The position numbers were made by a program, and so were the translations under genes. The notes beneath the pieces were generated by a model. That model saw nothing but the letters and a program-made list of their open reading frames with translations. It was not told the origin of the DNA and searched no databases. DNA of 64,000 nt from Spisula solida. Taxonomy: Eukaryota > Mollusca > Bivalvia > Venerida > Mactridae. The stretch spans positions 10,281,455 through 10,345,454 of the forward strand of contig OX365948.1 in assembly GCA_947247005.1 (NCBI GenBank). The letters are read 5' to 3'. Positions 26,269-38,400 of this stretch are shown here, piece by piece. The first letter of the stretch is position 1; the number at the start of each line of letters is the position of its first letter.

Positions 26269-29200
26269 ATGTCGTCGGCTAGAGATAATGAATCAGAAAC
26301 CGAGGATGAGGTTTTCGAAGCAGCGAATCATCTCCCAGAAGAAGCCGAAGTGCCACGTGAACCGCTACTCGACGAGGACCAGGAGTTGACGTCCAATATG
26401 TCCCAAAGTTTTGAAGAGGAGGAACAGATATCCCCATTTCTATACGATGACAACCCGACAACAGCATCATCACCGCATCAAACAGAATCGTTATCACAAT
26501 TTGGACGCGGTGCTTCATTCTGCAGACATCGCAGCTCAATGACGAGAACGAAGGCGAAAGAACTGAAACGAAACGTTAAAGAATATAAACAACGTATTCA
26601 ATTTTTGGAACAAAAATTGAAAGAAACAGAGCAGGTAAAGTTCATGCCACAGCGTTAGTATGAACGATTTGGCAATACATGTAGATGTAAAATAAGTAGA
26701 TATATAGAAATGTCTGCTTTCCTGAGATATGTGTAAAAGACATTGCCTTGTACAAGCTTTATTTACGTGTTGTTCGTACCAATAGCAACTTATTCCTTTA
26801 TTTATAAACGTTGACAAAATATATCTTCATTTGTAGGCCTACATGTTGATACACGAGTAAGTTTTTGTCCAAAGTACATTTATCATGCACTCGTGAAATA
26901 CACAATTAACATAATATGCAAATTGATAGCTACTAGTTAAATTGAAATCCATACGAACGATATTCAATTTTAAATTTTGTCGTAACTCGTGAATAGGAAA
27001 TATTGAAGAGGACATGATATGTGTATATTGAAATGAATTCATGGCGTGAATATTAAAGTAAACTTCGAATAGTGGACCATAATGAAAATTGATTTGCCAA
27101 TTATGTTATCCACAGAAAATAAAGACGTTATTATAATTCCATATACATTGTAGTTTAAAATTTCACAAATTCACGATTTACTCGAAATGTCGACACTGAA
27201 ATGTCACTTTTCGTGCCTACTATAACTTGTTATTGGTGTTCCACTTTTAGAGAGTTGTCTCGTTGCTACAAGGAAGTCAGTACTATGTATATATTACTGG
27301 AGAATGTAAAAATGTTCTAGTTGGTAGTGGTAATAGCATAGTGGACGAACACCCAGTAGACGAGACGATGGAAGCAATTGCTGGTCTAGAAGAATTAATT
27401 CAAAAGTTGACATCAGCTGTAGATGTGAATATACAAGAAAGGGTCAACATTGAGAACAAGTTGGAGAAAACCGAGGTCAGCTTTATGTCATTTACTTGAA
27501 GTAAACGGTCATTAACTACTTTAAGATACTTTCGATTAGATGATCACAGAAAATATAGCTCAGATAAATATCAAATTTAGTTAATATTCGGTATATCAAT
27601 TTTAGACGATACTTGTTATTATCACGTGCGAACTTGGTAGTTAGTACATGCGCACGTGATACACCTGCACACTTGATAACTAACACATGTATACGTGGTA
27701 GTAACAGGTGCGCACGTGATAAATAACATATTTCCTGTGGTGTCCCCTCTATGCCATCGTAGTTTATATAATTAGAGAAAATATAGCTATAAATGTCGAA
27801 TGTAGTGACTGTTTTTTTTTACGTAACAAACATAACGGTTGTTTTCGCAATTTCTTGGTATCATTCGTACATGAAATATCGTGTCGACCATGTTTGTATA
27901 AGCGAACCTGTTGCCTTCGAACGGACAGCAAATGCTAACAAATATGATATTTTATCGGGTGATTTCATAATTCAGAACATCATATTTTATATAAAATTAT
28001 ATCTTGGTTTGGACCACTACCCAACCTCTCATATCAGCAAAAACATGAACTAAATTCCAGGGTGTCAATGTCATTGTACGTACAGGCCTATATGTTTGTC
28101 ATATTTACATATTTGAAATATCATTTGTATTTGAAAAACCTCTGATTGTTTAAGGTGTATTTAGAAGAATTAAGAAACTCAGTCAAAGTCTGCACAGAGA
28201 CCGTACACTCACACGACGAAACAAACGAGGCCAATATGTGTGATCTAAAACGCATGCTAGAAACCTTAACATCAGAACGGTCAGACCAGAATGTTATAAC
28301 TGAGGGTGTGGCCGTTTTGAGAACTCTAGATAAAGATACATTAACTGCAAACGAGTTTCCATCGGACGTGAGAAATCTGGCAAAACTAATGATGAAAAGA
28401 TTTGGTGAGTGGCATGTTCTATACCCTAATGATTTTCCTCTAAATAGCTGTTACCTCGATAGCTGGGTCTAAGCCACATTTATGGCGTTTTCTTAGTCAT
28501 ATAAGATAGAAAATTCATTTAAAAATCAATTTTCCAAGAAATAAGTACACTAATCAACCAGTACTAACGTGTTCTTCCTTAAAGGGCGGGGTAAAACTAT
28601 AAAAATCAGCAAGCCAGAAAAATTGCCACTTGGTTTGAACTACAAAATGTATCTGAGCTGTCTACCAGCAGAAACGGAGAAATGAGAATTATAAAAACAA
28701 ATTTCTAAAGACACAGCGCATACTTTAGTTTGAAAGTTGGTATACTTCTTATTTAGAACACAGGCTAAGATATCTGAACATTTCATTTCATTGTGACGCT
28801 TATAAAATTTAATGTGTTAATCCAAAAATGTTTTTGAAAACAGTTTTAAAAAATTCAAATCTGACAGTTGTTTCACCCCACAATCCATAAAGGCTTAATG
28901 GCCGTCCACCCGGATATTGGGTTCATGGACCCGGTCTTTAAGAATCTGACGATATCAACTAGCTTTCAATAGAACACACACGCAATATACTATACAAGGG
29001 AAACAACTCATATAATAACCATTGTGACAAAGTAGAGTTGTCTTTCTTAGACAATGATATTACCTACATTTGTACCTATACGCGATATTTATCATTATAT
29101 TTCTAGGATTTCTGACATGGCCACAGTTTGCGCGGCGCCTTGGTGTGAAACCATCTTCTACTACCTCTAACAAAGATCTGACCATAGAAAGTGGCATTGA

Positions 29201-29924
29201 TCAACACACGTGTGTCCAGATTTTGGTCCAGTTTCTACATTCTCCGACAAACAATGCTGACAAATTGATGACAATAATACATATGTACGACGAAGAAAAG
29301 ACCAAAGGTACAAAATAGTTTGTTCTAATTAATTCGGCTGATAATTACGTGCGTGCAATTATACTCATAAGTGTATCAATTAATTGTGTGTAGTGATTGA
29401 GATATAGCTCGCTGTTTCTGGTTTAAAAAAATGAATCGTTTCTCTGGAACTTGGTAAAATCCAAAATATGCAGTTTATCTCGTGTATTAATATTCTACGT
29501 TTCTATTTGGTCACTCCTGTATCAGATGTTGGCATGGCTACACTGCCAATTTCACAAGTTCTGTTACTATGATATAGTTTAACTTATCCATAGTGGACAG
29601 ACTGCACTTGAAACAATAATTTATTATTGTACATTGGATTTGTTTATTCCAGAAAAGATGGATTTGCTTCGGAGAAAGACAATTTGTGGCGATTCAAAAT
29701 ATGAGCCCTTTGCCGGTATAGTGGGAAACGGCACGCATGCTATGGGACATGGAGTTAGTGATATCTACAGACTACTTGATATTATCCTTAAAAGGGTTGA
29801 TCTCAATGATAAAAACATAACTGCCGTCAAGGGTATGACAACAGAAAACTATAAATTGTTAAAGGGCAATGTGAAAAAGAAGGAAGAACGCAACGTGATT
29901 GTTACCGAAGAAATGTTTGTTTAA
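26269..29924 (+). CDS. RHIM and death-domain adaptor, copy A (IMD/RIPK1-tail-like)
   Basis: Five exons join in phase: 26269-26634, 27251-27475, 28155-28404, 29107-29307 and 29653-29924 (TAA). All introns are GT-AG; the product is 437 residues. Residues 1-90 are acidic and Ser/Thr-rich; ~91-122 form a coiled coil (YKQRIQFLEQKLKETEQ). Exon 2 holds YYVYITGECKNVLVGSGNSI; its VLVGSGNSI (144-152) fits the RHIM consensus (V/I)Q(V/I/L)GxxNx(M/L/I) except that Leu replaces the usual Gln. Residues ~265-345 fit a death-domain fold: FPSDVRNLAKLMMKRFG, LTWPQFARRLGVK, then VQILVQFLH and a final helix. No kinase, membrane helix or signal peptide is seen. RHIMs assemble amyloid-like signalling filaments and death domains recruit partners, so an adaptor in innate-immune or cell-death signalling is inferred. 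Its tandem paralogue lies at 35421. Confidence 0.85.
28584..28941. mobile_element. TTAA-flanked insertion in intron 3 of copy A
   Basis: Copy A has TTAA at 28580-28583 and again at 28938-28941 around 354 bp. Copy B shows a single TTAA at 37707-37710 with the same flanks, a clean empty site. TTAA duplication is the mark of piggyBac-type insertion. The ends (agggcggggt and, in reverse, agaccgggtc) are only loosely inverted. Confidence 0.65.
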
Positions 29925-29945
29925 TTAAGAAATAATGAATATGTA

Positions 29946-30891
29946 TCTTTGTCTTATCGTAGAATAAAGCACAAGTTCGGTGCGTAGTAATGAAATCACG
30001 AGTGCGTAGCATCCGATTAAGTGACCGTGCTTTATTATAAATAAAACACACGTACATATTCAATATTTCGATTCTAACATAGCCAATATTCCGCATTTGA
30101 CAACACAACCGTTGAAGACATAATATGAACTAAGGCACAGCCTATTTTAGCGAATTATATCTTAAATTGTTCATTTTCATAATTTTGATCAATTCTCACA
30201 GCTACATGTCAGTATTGAAACACAGCAGTAGACACTTGTCAGAAGTCCTTTATTATTAGTAACATGATCATCCAGTACAGAATAATTTAGAATTGTAGTC
30301 AGTATAAAATTTGTGACATTTTGGGTACGAAGTAACGGGGACAATACGAACAATACGAACCTGCTTTCTTTTTTGAGTTCACTGTATAACTACGTTGATT
30401 ATGTGTATAATAATACGATTTTCCTTGTTTAGAACAAGTACTTTCATGGCGTAATCCGTTGATCAATAACTGATTCTATGCCGGCTGTCATATTCTGTGT
30501 TTTCTCTCTATTTTCGAAGCGTTCCAAGATGGCGGTCGATCAAAGTGCTATACGAAGCACAGAGTATTTATCTCCCTTATCAAAGTGTATTCTAGATGGG
30601 TCTACTAGAGTTTTGGAATATTTTTAATCATCATTAAAATAAAATTTATGAGCTATAGAATAACGCATTTTAGGTAACTTTTGTTATTCTATTGGCGGCC
30701 ATTTTTCAGTATCTTTCTGTCAGTGCGAGACTGTAACACAAATTGTCTGATCCATAAGTGAATTCAAACTCTGACCAAACCACGTGACACGTTGATTTAA
30801 TGCGAAATTTATTCGGGCGCCTCGCGCCCAAAAAGTTCGCTTTTAACCGCTGCACTATTTTCTTCCGCGAAATGCTAAGTTATTTGCCGTA
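29946..30891. mobile_element. Insertion in the 3' flank of copy A
   Basis: The sequence after the stop codon matches copy B up to 'gaatatgta' and resumes at 'gctgtgttttatcggtaatt'. The ~946 bp between is absent from copy B (38690). It contains a local hairpin (aataaagcac ... gtgctttatt, 29963-30038) but no clear inverted ends or coding frame. It lengthens the probable 3' untranslated region of copy A from ~0.4 to ~1.5 kb. Confidence 0.6.
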
Positions 30892-31041
30892 GCTGTGTTT
30901 TATCGGTAATTTATGTACACCTTGGTTTGCTCTTTGTGTAGGAGAAATTGTTGGTTGTGTTTGACTCGTGTATCACCTACCTCTGCTGTGGATGTGGTGA
31001 TTTATTAGTTGTATCAAATTAATGCCAGTATGTTTGTTTCC

Positions 31042-31200
31042 TATATGCGGCAGAAGATTAACGTGGTGGATTCCGAGTCACTTGTCTCTCGTCAATGTGG
31101 GTTCGAACCAAGAAGCCATTGAATCGGCTTGGGATAGATCTACCGTGCTATATATGACCAACAAGAAGCAACTTGGAAGAAACAGCATGTAGATAGAAAC
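31042..31200 (+). mobile_element. tRNA-derived SINE in the 3' flank of copy A
   Basis: It is missing from the matching place in copy B (near 38871). Inside, gtggtggattccgagtcact and a B box gggttcgaacc are spaced as in a tRNA promoter. The junctions are AT-rich and were not resolved to the base. Confidence 0.5.
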
Positions 31201-31383
31201 AGCTGTTTCGAAAAGTAGATATATATTATTTTATCTATAACCCAGTATACTTATATATGAAGCGTATGACTGTACATACACTTATTTATATGACGTTGTG
31301 CAATAATTTTCTTGTCTTTATTGTCTGTGTATTTTAATATATTGTGCCAAATGAGACTACAGTATGTATGTATAATTATTATG

Positions 31384-31389
31384 AATAAA
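31384..31389 (+). terminator. Polyadenylation signal, RHIM gene copy A
   Basis: AATAAA in a block (gactacagtatg ... gaataaagtacaattatg) that is conserved after copy B too. It implies a ~1.5-kb 3' untranslated region, including the two insertions. Confidence 0.5.
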
Positions 31390-31625
31390 GTACAATTATG
31401 TTAACCAGAAACATGCATATTTGGTGTGCACTATATCAATGACAAAACATCACTTATAGTATATGTGGTGCTCTCATATAATTGAGCTGGGTGTCGGATA
31501 TAACACAACTGTGTGTGGAAATAAGTGTAATACGTCGGACGTACGACTTTCATATTGAGACGCTTGCCCGAAGTTTTATCTAATTAACGTGCGTGGTTCT
31601 TGGCCTTCTGCTGTTTATAATATTC

Positions 31626-33215
31626 ATGAATAATCTACCAGACCTGGCGGAATCTGATGTTCACTGCTTTCTCATTGAGTCGATCCCCTAAGAGATAAAA
31701 ACCTAGCATGCACACTTCAAATTGTTTGGTCTGCAACTAAATATCATTTTCTGACAGAGAAATAACTGAACTACAGTAAAATGAACCATTTTTGCAATAA
31801 AAAAGCTTTTATTTACTGTGAAGCAAGTACCAGTCAAGAGGCTTCGTCATTCAGAAACTTTCTCATCGACCCGATCCCTCTGATTGGTCAGTCTATGATT
31901 AACCCAAAGACTGAATTATTTTATGAAACACAGTGGTAACATAAAGTTCGTTCATCATAGATACTATTCACAGAATTTAATTATTGTGGATAAGTATGTT
32001 GACAAAAATATGGACAAAACAAAAACCCATGGTTACAAGCTTAGGTATTACTTCTCGCCAAAAAGGATTTTTCAGGGTTTATGCACATTTTTTTGCTGTG
32101 ATGACAGGAAACGGTCCATTTTCAAACTTGTGTATGTTTTGGAAAGGAACCATCGCTGCGCGTGTTTATATTCTGCCAAAATAATTAGGGCTCGGGTCGA
32201 TGAGAAGGATCGGGTAGATCGGGATGAGAATCAAGTATATTCGCATATGACACTAAAGTCTTCAATACTATAAAAGACACAAAGGACTGCGACATACTTC
32301 AGAATGACCTCAATTCTATGTCCACCTGGAGCGGCGCATGGTTATTGAGATTCCACCAAAAATTGTAAACATATGACAATAGGGATCGAAGAAGAATGAA
32401 GAAGAACAACCCAACTACAAACTGGGAAGTAATAGTCTGCAACATGTTCAGTCTGAAAAAGATATTAGTGTTACAATTGATGAGGGACTGAAGTTTGAAG
32501 AACATATTGGAGACAAAGTGAAGAAAGCCAACAAATGTTTGCTAAAATACTATCTAAACGACAAGACATTCATCTCGCTATACAAATCACTAACTAGTCC
32601 GACCCCATCTTGACTATGCGAGCCACAACTGGTACCCCACTTGTGCCAAACTTTTGGATCAGATTGAGGGTGTTCAACGAAGAGCACCGAAACAACTACC
32701 TGGATTTAAGGATCTTAATACCCGAAACGATTGAAGCGGTTACAATTACCAACACTTAGTTATAAGCGCGTAAGGGGAGATATGATCGAGCTTTACAAGA
32801 TCCTAACAGACAAATATGACACGGAAGCATGCAACTTCATCAAACTTTGAAAAGATGTGGCACCTAAAACTGGTACCAGAGGACATTCACTAAAAATCTA
32901 CCCTCAACAATGTAAAACTCACTAGAAGAAACTCGTTTTCCATAAGAACTACCAACATATGGAACTGTCTACCATCCAATGTTGTCAATGCCAAAAAATG
33001 TGAACACTTTAAAGAACCGATTAGATAATTTGTGGCCAAACCAGGAAGTAGTCACCTCTGTAAAAAGAGTGGGTAGCGAAACGTTCAGAATGGAATATAT
33101 AAATTATATTATGTATACTAGTGTTTATGCCTTGCGCCGGGGGACACAAACTGAAGTCTGGAACGTTGGTCTCGCAAGCTACTCTGTGATCTTTAGGAAT
33201 CATACTATTGTATAT
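31626..33215 (+). pseudogene. 5'-truncated LINE reverse transcriptase, copy 2
   Basis: It matches copy 1 at 18590-20100, starting from the same 'aatctaccagacctggcgga', so the truncated LINE existed before the duplication. It is split at 31661-32237 by a block whose ends share 'ttctcat...cgatcc' in inverted orientation, probably a DNA element. It keeps segments lost in copy 1, for example gacaaatatgacacggaagc. Multiple frame breaks show it is inactive. Confidence 0.78.
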
Positions 33216-33224
33216 CATGAGTAG

Positions 33225-33620
33225 TACGTGGTCGAAAGAGTAACCGTCTTGGCTACGGATCGCGATGTCCCTGGTTCGAATCCTGACCCGGGCACTGGAA
33301 CTTTCAGAAACGCTTTTCAATGTTTTCCACCCAGCTTGAGATAATCTGGTTTGGAAACCAAGAGGTAGTCAGACTCGCTCGTATCGGTGCTATACACCCG
33401 GAACATTGAAGAACCAATGAATCAACTAGTATTCGGGAAAGTGCCAGGAAAGCACACCAGGCTTTCTTGTATCACACAAAGTTTCTCTCACCCTCGATGC
33501 CGGATGCCATTGGCCAATTACGCCGGAAATAAAAACAAATGATCACATACTTACTACCCACTTTGAATATATCCTAAAGACAACTGAAATACATAAATAC
33601 ACAACCAGGGACATTGCTTA
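33225..33620 (+). mobile_element. tRNA-derived SINE-like segment, copy 2
   Basis: The tRNA-like head ggtcgaaagagtaaccgtct and a perfect B box (ggttcgaatcc) are followed by 'agtcagactcgctcgtatcg'. It is the counterpart of 20120-20530. Confidence 0.62.
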
Positions 33621-33889
33621 CAAGTATAATTAAAATAGATTAAACTCGTGGCGTTGATCATTGGGGAATATCCAGTGACTTTTCAAAGTAAAATCTTACG
33701 AATTCCACTCTAAAATTCCTGTGGGTGAACGAGTGGATCTATTTATAGTAAACATGTGAGGTGGTAAGTATTTGAAAGCTTTTAAACGGTTACGCTATGT
33801 TATATTTTCAGCGTATGTACAAAACTCCGAGTTTGGTAACGAAGTCGACCAACCTAATTCTTGTGTATTATTATATTATTTTGAAAACA

Positions 33890-35290
33890 CGCATGTTAAA
33901 TGTATAAGACACTCTATATTAACGTATGTAAAAGGAGTAAAAGTGTTGTCGCTCACACATATCATATCGTTCGGCCGATTAACGATGTTACCACGGTAAG
34001 CGTAAAACGCACTAGTCAAATTCTACCCTGAGACCTAATACTTTTCGTATCTATTATCCAATTTTAAATATTTAAAGCTTGTAATGAAGCAGAGATATAT
34101 GTCTGTCTTTTAATACAAAATTCATCACGATACCCGAATTATTTAATCCACGGCGACGAGTAAGAATCTGTTCCGCGTAAAAGTAAGTTTAAAGTATCCC
34201 ATTTTTTAGCAAATAAAAATTCAATCAACGGTCGAAAATCATCAAATATTAATCAAGTTTCGATCGATTTTGTTCATTTAAGCTTGTTTTAAAAGCTAAT
34301 ACTTTTTGCGAACTGTACAGGGAAGGCACAAACAGTGTAGAAACCAAATGCGTTCGGTTGGAAACCTAGACCGAACTCGCGTTCCATGTGAACTCGCCCT
34401 AAAAAGAGACAATACGTCAGATTCTATTTATACTTGTATTGTGATATCGTTTTATAAATGATCTATATGAAAGGTATGTGATTGAGTGCTACCAAAAATA
34501 CACACCTGCCGTATCTACATGTACTCATATAATCGTGTCAACATTGAAGGGTATGTCCACCCACAAACTAGGGTAGGTTCAATGTTAAAACTAGGAAGCA
34601 GTTAATCAGAAAAAATACTCAAGGATTTTCTACTATCACAATTAATGTCATTTAATTAAAGCCGGGACTTTGGCGAGGTTGTACGGGAGTATACTAAAAA
34701 GGTCAGTGTAGTTATATCGATGTGTTCCAAAATTTCAAATATTTCGGATATAGTGGATGTTAGATTTTCAAGACACTTACCAACTTTCAATAAATTAACT
34801 TTCGCGTGTAGGCGCTATATAAATATTTTCAATTATTATTACTTGATAAAATCATAAATCAAATATTATATAGTCTACAAATTTCTATTAAGTTGTCTTA
34901 TCTAAATACGTAAAGTACATAGGTACATAGTGTCGCTCTTGTTATATACGTGGGGACTTTGTTTGAGTCAATTGTATTCCCGAGTCTTCAGAACTACGAT
35001 TTTAAATAACTATATCTAACGAAATACGCATGAAAAATATTAAACGTGTCATACCTGATAAATATAGATCTAGTTAAAGTTGGTTTTCCAAAATATAAAT
35101 TTCGTCACATTATTATTAATGACACGGTCATAAAGGTCACCAAACGCATCGAAGCAGAAGAGTATGTCTTAAGCAAACTCAGTAAGTTATACTCCTTATT
35201 GAAAGGAATGTAAACACATCGTGTTACCATTTAGTGTGAACTATAGGAATAACTTGGAAAGAATGTTTGATTCATAAACATTTTGTAGTC
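33890..35290. other. Upstream region of RHIM gene copy B
   Basis: No coding exon is seen. From 34440 onward it aligns with 25330-26140 upstream of copy A. A conserved piece (ggtcaccaaacgcatcgaag, 35136) ending at a donor (ca|gtaagt) may be an untranslated exon. Two GGGACTTT motifs, at 34664 and 34953, resemble NF-kappaB half sites and are altered in copy A. Confidence 0.4.
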
Positions 35291-35293
35291 ATG

Positions 35294-35302
35294 TATATAA
35301 AT
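35294..35302 (+). promoter_or_regulatory. TATA-like box, RHIM gene copy B
   Basis: TATATAAAT lies 127 bp upstream of the ATG, as in copy A. An extra upstream ATG (35398-35400), absent in copy A, opens a short frame that overlaps the true start in another frame. Confidence 0.4.
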
Positions 35303-35420
35303 ATAATTGCGTATACGAAAATCTATGGGACGTATGAACGTCAAATATAAATAAATAAGCGTTTTCTTTCATTTCGATAACAGGAGCTATCTGTTACATG
35401 ATAACCCATTCGTCGGCACT

Positions 35421-38400
35421 ATGTCGTCGGCTAGAGATAATGAATCAGAAACCGAGGATGAGGTTTTCGAAGCAGCGAATCATCTCCCAGAAGAAGCCAA
35501 AGTGCCACGTGAACCGCTACTCGACCAGGACCAGGAATTGACGTCCATTATGTCCCAAAGTTTTGAAGAGGAGGAACATATACCCCTATTCCCAAACGAT
35601 GACAACCCGACGACAGCATCATCACCGCATCAAACAGAATCGTTCTCACAATTTGGACGCGGTGCTTCATTCTGCAGACATCGCAGCTCAATGACAAGAA
35701 AGAAGGCGAAAGAACTGAAACGAGACGTTGAAGAGTATAAACAACGTATTCAATATCTGGAGCAAAAACTGACAGAAACAGAACAGGTAAAGGTCATGTT
35801 ACAGCGTTAGTATAAACGATTTGGCAATAGATGTAAAATAAGTAGATAGATAGAAAAGTCTGCTTTCCTGCTTTAAATGACATTGCCTTGTACAAGCTTA
35901 ATTTACGTGTTGTTCGTTTCAATAGCAACTTCCTTTATGTATAAACGTTGACAAAATAAATCTTCATTTGTAGGCCTACATGTTGGTACACAAGTAAGTT
36001 TTTGTCACAAGTACATTTATCATGCACTCGTGAAATACTCAATTAACATAATGTGCAAATTGATAGCTACTAGTATTCAAATTGAAATCATACGACATTC
36101 AAATTTTATAATTTGACGTAACTCGTAAATAGGAAATATTGAAGCGGATATGTGAATATTGAAATGTATTCATGTCGTGAATGAATATTGAAGTAAACTT
36201 TGAGTACTGAACCATAATGAAAATTGATTTGCCAATTATGTTATCCACAGAAAATAAACACATTATTATAGTTCCTTATACAGTGTACTTTAAAATTTTC
36301 ACAAATTTACGATTTACTCGAAATTTTGACACTGAAATGTCACTGTTCGTGCCTATCACGTGTTACTTGTGTTCCACTTTCAGAGGGTTGTCTCATTACT
36401 ACAAGGAAGTCAGTACTATGTATATATTACTGGAGAATGTAAAAATGTTCAAGTTGGTAGTGGTAATAGCATAGTGGACGAACATCCAGTAGACGAGACG
36501 ATGAAAGCAATTGCTGGTCTAGAAGAATTAATTCAAAAGTTGACATCAGCTGTAGATGTGAATATACAAGAAAGGGTCAACATTGAGAACAAGTTGGAGA
36601 AAACCGAGGTCAGCTTTATGTCATTTACTTGAAGTAAACGGTCATTATCTACTTTATGATACATTCGATTAGATGATCACAGAAATTATAGCTATAAATA
36701 TCAAATTTAATTAATACTCGGTATATCAACTTTAGACGATACATGTGATTATCACGTGCGAACGTGGTAGTTATTACATGCGCACGTTATAGCTAACACC
36801 TGCGCACGTGATTAATAAAAAAGTTCCTGTGGTGTCCCCTCTTTGCCACCGTAGTTTATATAATTAGAGAAAATATAGCTATAAAATGTCAAATGTAGTT
36901 AATGTTTTAACTTTTTAGGCTTTACTTTGAAAATACGACAACAATTTTTACGTTACAAACATAACGGTTGTTTTCGCAATTTCTTGGTATCATTCATGCA
37001 TGAAATATCGTGTCGACCATTTTTGTATAAGTGAACCCGTTGCCTTCGAAAGGACAGCAAATGCAAACAAATATGATGTTTTGTTGGGTGATTTTATAAT
37101 TCAGAACTTAAAATATTTCATATAAAATTATATCTTGGACCACTACCCAACCTCTCATATCAGCAAAAACATGAACTAAATTCCAGGGTGTCAATGTCAT
37201 TGTACGTACAGGCCTATATGTTTGTCATATTTACATATTTGAAATTTCATTTGTATTTGAAAAACCTCTGGTTGTTTAAGGTGTATTTAGAAGAATTAAG
37301 AAACTCAGTCAAAGTCTGCACAGAGACCGTACACTCACACGACGAAACAAACGAGGCCAATATGTGTGATCTAAAACGCATGCTAGAAACCTTAACATCA
37401 GAACGGTCAGACCAGACTGTTATAACTGAGGGTGTGGACGTTTTGAGAACTCTAGATAAAGATACATTAACTGCAAACGAGTTTCCATCGGACGTGAGAA
37501 ATCTGGCAAAACTAATGATGAAAAGATTTGGTGAGTTACATGTTCTATAACCTAATGATTTTCCTCCAAATAGCCGTTACCTCGATAGCTGGGTCGAAGC
37601 CATATTTATAGCGTTTTCTTAGTCATATATAAGGTAGAAAATTCCATTTAAAAATAAATTTTCCTAGAAATAATTACAAAAACAACCAGTACTAACTTGT
37701 TCCTCCTTAAGAATCTGACGGATATGAAACAGCTTTCAGTAGAATACTATACAAGGGAAACAACTCATATAATAACAATTGTGGCAAAGTAGAGTTGTCT
37801 TTCTTAGATAATGATGTTACCAGTACTTATACGCGTATATTTATCATTATATTTCTAGGATTTCTGACATGGCCACAGTTTGCACAACGCCTTGGTGTGA
37901 AACCCTCTTCTACTACCACTAACAAAGATCTGACCATAGAAAGTGGCATTGATCAACACACGTGTGTCCAGATTTTGGTCCAGTTTCTACAGTCTCCTAA
38001 AAACAATGCTGACAAATTGATGACAATAATACATATGTACGACGAAGAAAAGACCGAAGGTACAAAATAGTTTGTCCTAATCAATTCGGCTGATAATTAA
38101 GTGCGTGCAATTATACTAATAAGTTTATCAATTAATTTTGTACAATGATTGAGGTATAGCTCGCTGTTTCTGGTTTAAAAAAAATGAATCGTTTCTCTGG
38201 AACTTGGTAAAATCCAAAATATGCAGTTTATCTCGTTTATTTGAAAATATTCTACGTTTCTGTTTGGTCACTCCTGAATCAGATGTTGGCATTGTTACAC
38301 TGCCAATTTCACACTCTGTTACTTAGATATTGTTTAACTTAACCATAGTGGACAAACTGCACTTAAAACAATAATTTATTATTGTATTTGTTTATTCCAG

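Larger units (their letters stand above)
18001..31561. repeat. Unit 1 of a direct segmental duplication
   Basis: Homology with unit 2 begins at gaagtttaatttaattaacg (18001) and 31569, and ends at 'cgactttcatattgagac' (near 31561 and 39216). Unit 1 is ~13.6 kb and unit 2 ~7.6 kb. Most of the difference is 20770-25330 in unit 1, which corresponds to only ~0.55 kb in unit 2. Other blocks found only in unit 1 are 19162-19729, 28584-28941, 29946-30891 and a SINE near 31042-31200. Both units contain the LINE, the SINE and one RHIM gene in the same order. Confidence 0.82.

Noticed and set aside
33225..33300. tRNA gene
   Set aside because: The B box is good but no complete cloverleaf forms, and the same head recurs at 20120 with a SINE body, so it is a SINE promoter.
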